NCBI GenBank assembly: GCA_902789835.1
Contig: CADAPN010000173.1
Location: forward strand, 1 to 5,848
Reading direction: 5' to 3'
DNA length: 5,848 nucleotides
Source: Oscillospiraceae bacterium
Lineage (GTDB): Bacteria > Bacillota_A > Clostridia > Oscillospirales > Oscillospiraceae
The notes under the pieces were generated by a model, which worked only from the letters and a program-made list of their open reading frames with translations, searched no databases and was not told where the DNA came from. Of the stretch, positions 1 to 5,848 are shown piece after piece (position 1 is the first letter of the stretch; every line of letters begins with the position of its first letter). The position numbers and the translations under genes are program-made.

Positions 1-125
1 GCATCGGTCGTGCTGGTGGTCACGGTGCTGGTGCTGGTGCTGGAAACCTGGCAGGCGGCCAGCATAAAGACCATCATCGCCGCAAGCAGCAGAGCAAGCA
101 GTTTTCTGTTCATGAGTTTTTTCAT
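1..125 (-). CDS. Lipoprotein, N-terminal fragment (3' end outside window)
   Basis: Only the first 41 complete codons are visible; the gene runs off the left edge. The protein starts MKKLMNRK, followed by a hydrophobic stretch (residues about 9-24) and a lipobox LAAC at residues 22-25, so Cys25 should be lipidated and the mature protein tethered to the outer face of the membrane. Residues 28-40 are almost entirely Ser and Thr, a typical flexible linker between the lipid anchor and a folded domain. Such N-termini are common in substrate-binding proteins of ABC transporters in Clostridia, but no folded domain is visible, so function cannot be assigned. The start at 125 is supported by AGGAGG 8 bases upstream; a second Met at residue 5 is less well placed. 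It lies 89 bp downstream of the phosphatase gene on the same strand and could be its own transcription unit or the operon's last gene. Confidence 0.85.
   Translation of the reverse strand, partial: MKKLMNRKLLALLLAAMMVFMLAACQVSSTSTSTVTTSTTD
24..41. repeat. Three tandem GGTGCT hexamers in the lipoprotein linker
   Basis: Three exact copies of a 6-base unit encode Ser-Thr three times (residues 29-34) in the linker after the lipidated cysteine. Copy-number change by replication slippage would stay in frame and only change linker length. Confidence 0.7.
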
Positions 126-133
126 TTTTATAT

Positions 134-139
134 CCTCCT
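134..139 (-). promoter_or_regulatory. Ribosome binding site of the lipoprotein gene
   Basis: The minus strand reads AGGAGG here, a full Shine-Dalgarno match, 8 bases before the ATG at 125-123. It supports that start over the in-frame ATG four codons later. Confidence 0.85.
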
Positions 140-161
140 AAAAATATTGGACTTAACTAAC

Positions 162-183
162 GAATCGGCAGCTGTTCCGATTC
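162..183. repeat. Inverted repeat, 7-bp arms, 8-base loop
   Basis: GAATCGG at 162-168 is the exact reverse complement of CCGATTC at 177-183, with CAGCTGTT between them. On the minus strand it is followed by GTTAGTTAAG rather than a run of T, which argues against an intrinsic terminator. It could be an operator or an RNA hairpin in the leader of the lipoprotein gene. Confidence 0.5.
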
Positions 184-185
184 AA

Positions 186-197
186 GCCGGATCCGGC
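186..197. repeat. Perfect 12-bp palindrome GCCGGATCCGGC
   Basis: The 12 bases are their own reverse complement, and the site lies 2 bases from the end of the neighbouring inverted repeat. GC-rich palindromes arise by chance in GC-rich DNA, so a binding-site role is only a possibility. Confidence 0.4.
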
Positions 198-214
198 CGG
201 AAAGGGCAATCCCC

Positions 215-1927
215 TCATCGGCCGTCCGCGGGCGCTTCCTGGCCCTTGTATACCAGGCACAGCATGGTCATATCGTCAAACTGACTGGCATCGCCGGTAA
301 AGGCATCCACATCCGCCTTGATCCCCTCCAGGATGCCGCACGGATCCTGACACGGCAGCCTGTTCAGGGCATCTTCCAGACGCTGAAGACCGTAGAATTC
401 TTCCTTCGCGTTGCTTGCCTCCGGTATGCCGTCGGTATAGACGAAAACCGCGTCACCGGGATTCATCTGGATTTCGTAGTCCCGGTATACGGACTTCGGC
501 CGGGCACCGACGACCAGACCGTGTTTGTCCTTCAGGATGCGGAACACACCGTCGCTGCCCCGGATGACAGGATATTCATGGCCGGCATTGGAGCAGGTCA
601 TGAGGCCTGTTTCCAGATCCAGAATCCCCAGCCACACCGTGACAAACATTTTGGATTTGTTGCCGGTGCAGATCTCGGCATTGACAGCGGACAGAATCTC
701 GCTGGGACTGCCGCCCAACTGGGAACGGTAGTTGATGAGGATCTTGGAAGCCATCATAAACAGGGCGGCCGGAATCCCCTTGTCGGAGACATCCGCGATG
801 ACGAGGGCGAGATGCCGCTGGTCGATCAGGAAGAAATCATAAAAGTCCCCCCCGACCTCCTTGGCAGGTGTCATACTGGCATACAGATCAAAATCCGTGC
901 GGTCCGGAAATGCGGGAAAACTGTTCGGCAGCATGGCCTCCTGAATCTGGGCAGCCGTGCGCAGCTCGGTATTCACGCGTTCTTTTTCCGCGGTTACCCT
1001 GGTCAGGTTCTCGGTATAATCCACAATACGGCCTTCCATGGACCGGATTTCCCGGTACAGGTCACCGATCTCGTCGTTGTTTCGGATGTCGAGACTGATG
1101 ACATCTTCCTTCGTCACGGCCCGATTCTCTGCAGCAAATCCGGTCGCCGCAGAAGAGAGCTTTTTCAGCGGGTGCACCACGGTTTTCCTGAGCACGATCA
1201 TGCCCACAACGATGGCAACAAGCAAAAGGATAACAACAAGCAGAAGACTCTGCCTCAGAAAGGAAGAACGCTCGGCGACAACCTCGGTCATGTCGATGTC
1301 AACGCCGGCAGCTCCCACCACCTCCTTTGTTTCGTGATTGATGACCGGCACCATCGCGGTCATCAGCCAGCCGAAATCCGAATGATAGACAATGGGCGGG
1401 ATCGCAACATTGCCCGGATACGCGCTGAATTCCGGGATGGGCGCCTCTACGGTGCCAATGTACAGGAGACCTTCTTCGGTATCCGCGATGTTGTAGGTCG
1501 TAAGACCGTCGGCGTACTGGTAGTAGGCGGTATCCGCCTCCAGATAATCCACGATCCCCTGCAGGCTGTACTGAATCTGCTCATAATCCGCCCACAGACT
1601 CCAGATGGCGGCAAATTCCCATCCCGGCTTGCTTTTCAGCCAGTCTTCAATCAGCTGTTCATTCTTTTCCGCCTCGGCCCGGTCATGAACCGAACGGAAT
1701 TCCTCTGTGTTGACGGCATTCCAGAAATATCGGAGTTCGTCCGCGTCAACATTGTTCGCACAGGCATCGGCGGCCTTTTTCAGCGAAGCCTCATACCGTT
1801 CATCCACGCGCCTGCAGAAGGTATAATAGCTGATTCCCATCAGCCCGAGCGCAACAAGCAGGATGCCGCTGATGACCAGGGCATTGAGTTTGATCTGTAC
1901 GCTGATTCTTCGCGGCTGCCGTTTCAT
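215..1927 (-). CDS. Membrane-bound PP2C/SpoIIE-family serine phosphatase with Cache-like sensor and HAMP domain
   Basis: This 570-residue protein is an RsbU/SpoIIE-type phosphatase, expected to remove phosphate from a STAS-domain anti-anti-sigma factor in response to an external signal. It has a short basic N-terminus, a first membrane segment (about 17-36), an extracytoplasmic region (about 37-224) ending in GVDIDM (208-213) as Cache-type sensors often do, and a second membrane segment (about 225-247). A HAMP linker follows (Pro253; NDEIGDL at 284-290), then a short helical connector and a PP2C domain from about 328 to 563. The expected metal-binding motifs are all present: GGDFYD (Asp361), DVSDKG (Asp379), SNAGH (446-450), YTDG (Asp499) and FDDMT (Asp551/552), so it should be active. 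I chose the ATG at 1927 because the Shine-Dalgarno directly abuts the in-frame ATG at 1933. The STAS gene just upstream is the obvious substrate. The ligand is unknown. Confidence 0.93.
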   Translation of the reverse strand: MKRQPRRISVQIKLNALVISGILLVALGLMGISYYTFCRRVDERYEASLKKAADACANNVDADELRYFWNAVNTEEFRSVHDRAEAEKNEQLIEDWLKSKPGWEFAAIWSLWADYEQIQYSLQGIVDYLEADTAYYQYADGLTTYNIADTEEGLLYIGTVEAPIPEFSAYPGNVAIPPIVYHSDFGWLMTAMVPVINHETKEVVGAAGVDIDMTEVVAERSSFLRQSLLLVVILLLVAIVVGMIVLRKTVVHPLKKLSSAATGFAAENRAVTKEDVISLDIRNNDEIGDLYREIRSMEGRIVDYTENLTRVTAEKERVNTELRTAAQIQEAMLPNSFPAFPDRTDFDLYASMTPAKEVGGDFYDFFLIDQRHLALVIADVSDKGIPAALFMMASKILINYRSQLGGSPSEILSAVNAEICTGNKSKMFVTVWLGILDLETGLMTCSNAGHEYPVIRGSDGVFRILKDKHGLVVGARPKSVYRDYEIQMNPGDAVFVYTDGIPEASNAKEEFYGLQRLEDALNRLPCQDPCGILEGIKADVDAFTGDASQFDDMTMLCLVYKGQEAPADGR

Positions 1928-1933
1928 CCGCAT

Positions 1934-1939
1934 CCTCCT
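1934..1939 (-). promoter_or_regulatory. Ribosome binding site that decides the phosphatase start
   Basis: AGGAGG on the minus strand sits with no spacer before the ATG at 1933-1931, but 6 bases before the in-frame ATG at 1927-1925. The second spacing is normal for translation initiation, so the protein probably lacks the first two codons (Met-Arg) of the longest reading. Confidence 0.75.
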
Positions 1940-1967
1940 TCCCCACTCTTCCGGCGCGCTGCGGGAA

Positions 1968-2270
1968 TCACACGATCTTCAGAATATCCAGGAAGCCGGT
2001 GACATCGAAAACGTCACGGATGACATCGCTCACATGGCAGAGCTGCATGGGCTTGTTCTGATCCTCCATCTCCTGCTCGATGGTGAGCAGGACGCGCAGG
2101 CCCGCCGAAGAGATGTAGTTGAGCTTTTCGCAATCCAGCGTCAGAGACGAGATGCCGGACAGCAGCGGCTCCATCTCCTCCTGAAAGCCGGCTGCGGTAT
2201 GGGTGTCGAGACGCCCGTCCAGCAGGACGGTCAGGGCGTCGCCATCCTGTTTTTTTACGGTATTCAGCAT
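1968..2270 (-). CDS. STAS-domain anti-sigma-factor antagonist (SpoIIAA/RsbV-like)
   Basis: This 100-residue cytoplasmic protein is a single STAS domain of the usual length for SpoIIAA/RsbV proteins. The N-terminal strand contains LLDGRLDTHTA (16-26), matching the family's G-x-L-D pattern. The segment LNYISSAGLRVLL (50-62) is the conserved phosphorylation loop; aligned on the family's DSSG/DSTG motif, Ser55 is the likely phosphorylated residue, with Ser54 in the position usually held by Asp. In the known mechanism, the unphosphorylated antagonist binds an anti-sigma kinase and frees a sigma factor, and a PP2C phosphatase resets it. That phosphatase is encoded 40 bp downstream. No kinase or sigma factor is in the window, so the final target is unknown; other STAS/PP2C pairs control secretion systems or second-messenger enzymes instead of a sigma factor. 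The start is well supported by AGGAGGG upstream. Confidence 0.93.
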   Translation of the reverse strand: MLNTVKKQDGDALTVLLDGRLDTHTAAGFQEEMEPLLSGISSLTLDCEKLNYISSAGLRVLLTIEQEMEDQNKPMQLCHVSDVIRDVFDVTGFLDILKIV

Positions 2271-2277
2271 TTCATTT

Positions 2278-2284
2278 CCCTCCT
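2278..2284 (-). promoter_or_regulatory. Ribosome binding site of the STAS gene
   Basis: AGGAGGG on the minus strand lies at normal spacing before the ATG at 2270-2268. A nearer ATG at 2275-2273 is in another frame and meets a stop after two codons, so it is not the start. The strong site suggests the STAS protein is translated well and independently of the exporter gene 30 bp upstream. Confidence 0.85.
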
Positions 2285-2300
2285 GTATTTGATACTTTTA

Positions 2301-3638
2301 TCAGGCGTATTGGTATCTGCTGCGGTACTTTCTCAGGACGAAGGCCGTGACAAAGCAGCTGATCAGCTCCGCCGCCGGCCAGGCGCACCACAGACCGGGA
2401 CCGCCGAACAGCGCCGTCAGGCCGAAGAGGCAGCAGCTCAGCACCACAAAGGAGCGGCTCAGCGACAGGAGGGCCGAGACAAGGCCGTTGCCGAAGGCCG
2501 TGAACAGGCCGGAGCCGAAAATGTTGGTGCCGATGAAAAGGCAGGCGGGCAGGATCAGCAGATAACCGTGGGACGCGATGCGGTAAAACTCACTGCCCTC
2601 ATCAAAGAACACCCCCACCAGCCAGAAGCGCAGCAGAAACAGCAGCAGCATCGTGATAGCGCCAAGCAGCAGATTCCAGCGGATGCACAGGCGAAAGACG
2701 CGCTGCCGCATCTCGACATTCCCGCTGCCGTAATGGTAGGAGAAGATCGGCTCCACGGCCGAGGTAAAGCCCATGAAGACCATGGAGATCAGAACCTGGA
2801 CATAGGTGATCACGGCCAGGGCGCTGACGCCGGTTTCGCCGTAGCAGCGGTAGGCCAGATGATTCATGAACAGGACCGTGATGCCCTCGGCGAGGTTGGA
2901 AACCATGTCCGAAGAGCCGTTGAAGCAGATCCCGGCAATCTCTTTCCCGTCCGGCTTGGTCAGCTCGAGATGATAGGAGCTTTTCCGCGCGATCAGATAA
3001 AACCAGACAGCGTAGACGATGGTGCTGCAGTAGCCGATGACGGTGGCGATGGCGGCGCCGCGGATGCCCATGTGCAGCTTTGCCATGAACACATAGTCCA
3101 GCACGCAGTTGAGCACGCCGCCCACCATGATGACGACGGCGGCCACGACGGTCTTCCCTTCCCCGATGATGAGGATGCCCAGCTCGGACTGCAGAAGGAT
3201 GGCCAGAGAAAAGGCGGAGAGCGTCATATAGTAGGGACGGAGATAGGCGATATTCCCCGCCGTCGCGCCGCACAGGCGCATGATGGGCTCGGCAAAAATC
3301 AGGCAGACCGCGGTGAAGACGATCCCACAGAGCACGGTAAAGGTCAGCACGCGGGAAAAGGTCTCTCCGGCCTCCTTCCGCTTCCCCTCGCCTACCTTTC
3401 TGACGATGACGGCGTTGCCGCCGGTGCCGATCATGATGCCCACGGCGATGAAGAGACTGATGATCGGGTAGTAGAGGTTCACGGCGCTGATGGCCAGATC
3501 GCCCACATAGCGCTCAATGAACAGCCCGTCCACCATCTGGTAGACGCCGATAAACACAAAGGTAAAGATGCTGGGGGCAACGAACTTCAGCAGCGACCGG
3601 GAGGTAAATGCCTGTGAGAGTTCCTGTTCCTGATCCAT
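2301..3638 (-). CDS. MATE-family multidrug/metabolite exporter
   Basis: This complete 445-residue integral membrane protein has the length and roughly 12 hydrophobic segments of the MATE family, which expels small organic molecules using a proton or sodium gradient. Visible family features are VDGLFIERYVG (36-46) after the first helix, the loop GTGGNAVIVRKVGEGK (71-86), DYVFMAKLHMGIRGAA (181-196) between helices near the middle, and the second-half counterpart GFTSAVEPIFSYHYGSGN (290-307). The resemblance is closest to the MepA-like branch, a judgement from memory of the family. It starts 5 bp after the NRPS stop with only a weak purine-rich stretch ahead, so it is probably translated by coupling to the NRPS. 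That context suggests it exports the NRPS product; a general drug-efflux role cannot be excluded. Confidence 0.93.
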   Translation of the reverse strand: MDQEQELSQAFTSRSLLKFVAPSIFTFVFIGVYQMVDGLFIERYVGDLAISAVNLYYPIISLFIAVGIMIGTGGNAVIVRKVGEGKRKEAGETFSRVLTFTVLCGIVFTAVCLIFAEPIMRLCGATAGNIAYLRPYYMTLSAFSLAILLQSELGILIIGEGKTVVAAVVIMVGGVLNCVLDYVFMAKLHMGIRGAAIATVIGYCSTIVYAVWFYLIARKSSYHLELTKPDGKEIAGICFNGSSDMVSNLAEGITVLFMNHLAYRCYGETGVSALAVITYVQVLISMVFMGFTSAVEPIFSYHYGSGNVEMRQRVFRLCIRWNLLLGAITMLLLFLLRFWLVGVFFDEGSEFYRIASHGYLLILPACLFIGTNIFGSGLFTAFGNGLVSALLSLSRSFVVLSCCLFGLTALFGGPGLWCAWPAAELISCFVTAFVLRKYRSRYQYA

Positions 3639-3643
3639 CGCGC

Positions 3644-5848
3644 TTACTGCTTTCTGCTGAAGATGCTGGTGAGGATCCGGAAGAAGGATTTGCGGTCTTC
3701 GATCTTGGCCCTGATCTCGCCGATGGTCACATCCGCCTGGGAGTTGTGGGTCACCAGGGCCTGGGCAAGCCGGACATACAGGTCCTTGAAACGCTGGATG
3801 CTCTCCTCCCGGTAGCGGCTGGCTGCAAAGTCAATCATCAGCGTGAGGCCTTCGGAGCCATCCAGGATCTCCATATCCAGAATGGTCTGGGAGGCGGCCT
3901 GGTTCTGGCGGATATCCACCATCTCGATGTCGAAGCCGTCCATGCCGCCCATGTCGCGGATATCCCGCTGATAGAGCAGGTAGGCACATTCGCTGTCGCC
4001 GACCTCGTTGCGGGTGTCCACGTAGGGATAGCAGCTGTACTCGATCCCCTTCTGGACCTGCTCGTGCACGTCGGCAAAGACGTTGCGCAGGGTATCGCCG
4101 TCATGGAAGCGCAGGCCGACGGGCAGGTCGCGGAACAGAAGACCCACCGTCGTCATGTTCTGCAGGTCCTCCCGGCCGTTGTAGATCCAGGAGAGCTTTA
4201 CGTCCGGCGTGCTGTTGTAGAAGGAAATCGCCAGCGCCGCCACGGTGATGAAGAACTCGTTGCGGCTGATGCGATAGGCCTTTTCCATGGCGTTCATCTG
4301 CGGCTGGAGGATGCCGAGCGGGGCAAGGAGCTCGCCCGTCTCGTTTTCCCGGGACTCATGATCGATCTTCGGGAAGCAGGACCAGGAAACCCCGTCATAG
4401 CGGTCTTCAAAGTAGCGGCGGCTCTCCTCGTAGAAAGCGGTGTTCACCGCCTCCTCGCGGCGGCGGAGCATCAGATAGTAGAAGTCCGGATCGGTCTCCA
4501 TGCCCATATAGGTCTGGGCGATGTCGCTCATGAACACCTTCAGGGAGCTGCCGTCGAAGACGGAATGATGCACGTCGAAGAAGACATAGCCGGCCTTTTC
4601 GGTCTCGAAGACCCTGCAGCGGCACAGCCTGCCGCCGACGATCTTGAAAGGATAGACCAGCGTGTCGCGGACATAGCGGAACTCAAACTCGGTCAGGCGC
4701 TCGACCGCGATGTCCCAGCTCTCCTCCGGGTGCCAGCTCTGCACCAGCTCTCTGTCCTTGTTCCAGCGGAATTTCGTCAGCAGCGACGGATGGTGGAGAA
4801 TGACCTGCTTCAGGGTCTCGGCCATCTTCTGCATGTCGATCATCTCTTTATCCAGCTTCATCATGGAATAGAGATTGTACATGGTGGAATTGGGTGTATA
4901 AAGCTGATAGTCGACCATATAGAGCTGTTCGGCGGTGAGGGGATGCTCGGCGGCTCTGGCCTCCTGCTCGAGCACGGCAGGGGTCTTGCCGTCGTTTTCC
5001 TTCAGAGAATCCAGGTAAAGCGCGGCAATTTTCTTCGGGGTGCGGCCGCGGAAGATGATCCCCGCGCTCAGCCCTTCCAGAGAGCAGTGGCTGACGACAT
5101 CGATGGAGCCGAGGGAGTCGCCGCCCAGCTCATAGAAATCGTCCTCGATGCCGACCCTGTTCAGGCCGAGCACCTCGGCCATTGCGTCGCAGATGGCCTT
5201 TTCGGTCTCATTCGCGGGGGCGACATAGCTGCTCTGAAAGTCCCTGGCGTCCGGTGCGGGCAGCGCCTTGCGGTCGAGCTTGCCGTTGGCCTTGAGAGGC
5301 ACCGTGTCGATCTTCATGAAGTAGGCCGGGATCATATAGTAGGGCAGGCGCTTGAGAAGCTCTTCCCGCAGCGCGGCAGGGTCAAAGGACACATCCGCCG
5401 TGTAGTAGGCGCAGAGGTAGCTCTTCCCCTCTTCCTCAAAGCCGCGGGCCGCGCACCAGTCGATGCCCAGAGCCTGCTTGACGGCAGCCTCGATCTCGGC
5501 CGGTTCGATGCGGTTGCCGTTAATCTTGATCATGTCGCCGCTGCGGCCCAGCAGGATAAGGTCGCCGTTTTCGCTGCGGACGGCCAGATCGCCGGAATGG
5601 TAAAGGCCGCCGGTAAAGGCCTTTGCCGTCTCCTCCGGCAGATTGATGTAGCCGCGGACAAAGGGGTCCTCAAAACAGAGCTCGCCGGTCTCGCCGTCGG
5701 GGACCTCAGTGCCGTCCTCGCCGAGGAGTTTGATGGCCGTCTCGACCTGGGGTTTGCCGATGGGGCAGGTCTCGTAGGCCCGGTCAATCGGGAAAAAGCC
5801 CACCGCAAAGCCGCTCTCGCTGCAGGCGTAGATGTTGATGAGGCTGAG
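3644..5848 (-). CDS. Nonribosomal peptide synthetase, C-terminal part (A-PCP-C); 5' end outside window
   Basis: The reading frame is open to the right edge, giving 734 visible residues (numbered from the edge). Residues 1-200 are the second half of an adenylation domain, which activates an amino or carboxylic acid with ATP: NIYACSESG (5-13, core A5), GETGELCF (52-59, A6), YHSGDLA (83-89, A7 with Asp87), the GR..D...INGNRIE..EIE block (101-120, A8), and NGKLDRKAL (188-196, A10, catalytic Lys190). A carrier domain follows (about 210-280) with FYELGGDSLG, where Ser245 should carry phosphopantetheine. A condensation domain fills about 301-700: HHPSLLTKF (352-360), HHSVFDG (427-433, catalytic His428) and GLLFRDLPVG (569-578). 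No thioesterase, reductase or further carrier domain follows; the protein ends in a short basic tail. Substrate-specificity residues lie mostly outside the window, so the product cannot be predicted. The exporter gene begins 5 bp downstream. Confidence 0.95.
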   Translation of the reverse strand, partial: LSLINIYACSESGFAVGFFPIDRAYETCPIGKPQVETAIKLLGEDGTEVPDGETGELCFEDPFVRGYINLPEETAKAFTGGLYHSGDLAVRSENGDLILLGRSGDMIKINGNRIEPAEIEAAVKQALGIDWCAARGFEEEGKSYLCAYYTADVSFDPAALREELLKRLPYYMIPAYFMKIDTVPLKANGKLDRKALPAPDARDFQSSYVAPANETEKAICDAMAEVLGLNRVGIEDDFYELGGDSLGSIDVVSHCSLEGLSAGIIFRGRTPKKIAALYLDSLKENDGKTPAVLEQEARAAEHPLTAEQLYMVDYQLYTPNSTMYNLYSMMKLDKEMIDMQKMAETLKQVILHHPSLLTKFRWNKDRELVQSWHPEESWDIAVERLTEFEFRYVRDTLVYPFKIVGGRLCRCRVFETEKAGYVFFDVHHSVFDGSSLKVFMSDIAQTYMGMETDPDFYYLMLRRREEAVNTAFYEESRRYFEDRYDGVSWSCFPKIDHESRENETGELLAPLGILQPQMNAMEKAYRISRNEFFITVAALAISFYNSTPDVKLSWIYNGREDLQNMTTVGLLFRDLPVGLRFHDGDTLRNVFADVHEQVQKGIEYSCYPYVDTRNEVGDSECAYLLYQRDIRDMGGMDGFDIEMVDIRQNQAASQTILDMEILDGSEGLTLMIDFAASRYREESIQRFKDLYVRLAQALVTHNSQADVTIGEIRAKIEDRKSFFRILTSIFSRKQ

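Larger units (their letters stand above)
126..214 (-). other. Intergenic gap with two adjacent inverted repeats
   Basis: This 89-bp gap separates the phosphatase stop from the lipoprotein start. It holds a 7-bp inverted repeat (162-168 with 177-183, 8-base loop) directly beside a perfect 12-bp palindrome (186-197). Neither is followed by a T-run on the minus strand, so neither looks like a standard intrinsic terminator. A TTGAAT hexamer (minus strand, 185-180) could be a -35 element for the lipoprotein gene, but I see no convincing -10 at the right distance. The gap may hold a promoter with an operator, or a processing or attenuation site inside a longer operon. Confidence 0.4.

Noticed and set aside
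162..200. Intrinsic terminator after the phosphatase gene
   Set aside because: The hairpins are not followed by a T-run on the transcribed strand, and the more GC-rich palindrome is followed directly by ordinary sequence.
521..2002. Long plus-strand open frame of 493 codons opposite the phosphatase gene
   Set aside because: It mirrors a gene with a full set of PP2C, HAMP and membrane features, and its own translation shows no recognisable domain.
2602..3273. Minus-strand frame of 223 codons inside the MATE gene
   Set aside because: It is Arg/His-rich, has no domain and lies wholly inside the exporter in another frame.
1863..3617. Long plus-strand open frame of 584 codons opposite the MATE and STAS genes
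   Set aside because: The translation is rich in His, Gln, Asp, Gly and Ala without domain structure, as expected for the antisense of GC-rich membrane-protein codons. The minus strand has clear MATE and STAS motifs and ribosome binding sites.
5801..5803. GTG as the start codon of the NRPS protein
   Set aside because: The frame stays open for 15 more codons to the window edge, and those codons encode the A5 core motif of the adenylation domain, so the true start is outside the window.
1..5848. tRNA or rRNA genes, CRISPR arrays, insertion sequences, attachment sites
   Set aside because: Nearly the whole window is protein-coding, and I saw no repeat-spacer pattern, transposase motif, terminal inverted repeats or RNA-gene signature in the short gaps.

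Overview
The window carries one co-directional run of genes, all on the minus strand, so transcription goes from high to low coordinates. GC-rich coding sequence, strong AGGAGG ribosome binding sites, a Firmicutes-type lipoprotein signal peptide and a SpoIIE/SpoIIAA-type partner-switching pair suggest a GC-rich member of the Clostridia (for example Lachnospiraceae or Oscillospiraceae of gut or rumen). That assignment is inference from style; no taxonomic marker gene is present.

In transcription order: (1) 5848-3644, the 3' part of a nonribosomal peptide synthetase (NRPS) gene. It encodes the C-terminal half of an adenylation domain, a peptidyl carrier protein and a terminal condensation domain, with no thioesterase or reductase after it. 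The gene enters from beyond the right edge. (2) 3638-2301, a complete MATE-family membrane exporter starting 5 bp after the NRPS stop. (3) 2270-1968, a 100-residue STAS-domain anti-sigma-factor antagonist. (4) 1927-215, a membrane-anchored PP2C/SpoIIE-family serine phosphatase with an extracytoplasmic Cache-like sensor and a HAMP domain. (5) After an 89-bp gap containing two adjacent inverted repeats, the start of a lipoprotein gene (125-1) that runs off the left edge.

Genes 1 to 4 are separated by only 5, 30 and 40 bp and no terminator is visible between them, so they probably form one operon. A reasonable reading is that the NRPS makes a small peptide-like or acylated amino-acid product, the MATE protein exports it, and the phosphatase senses something outside the membrane and dephosphorylates the STAS protein to control a sigma factor or another target. 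No anti-sigma kinase (RsbW/SpoIIAB type) and no sigma factor lie in the window, so the switch is incomplete here. The link between sensor and product is a hypothesis.

The most interesting feature is the pairing of a small-molecule synthetase and exporter with a two-gene partner switch. The long plus-strand open frames opposite these genes are judged to be shadows of GC-rich coding sequence.
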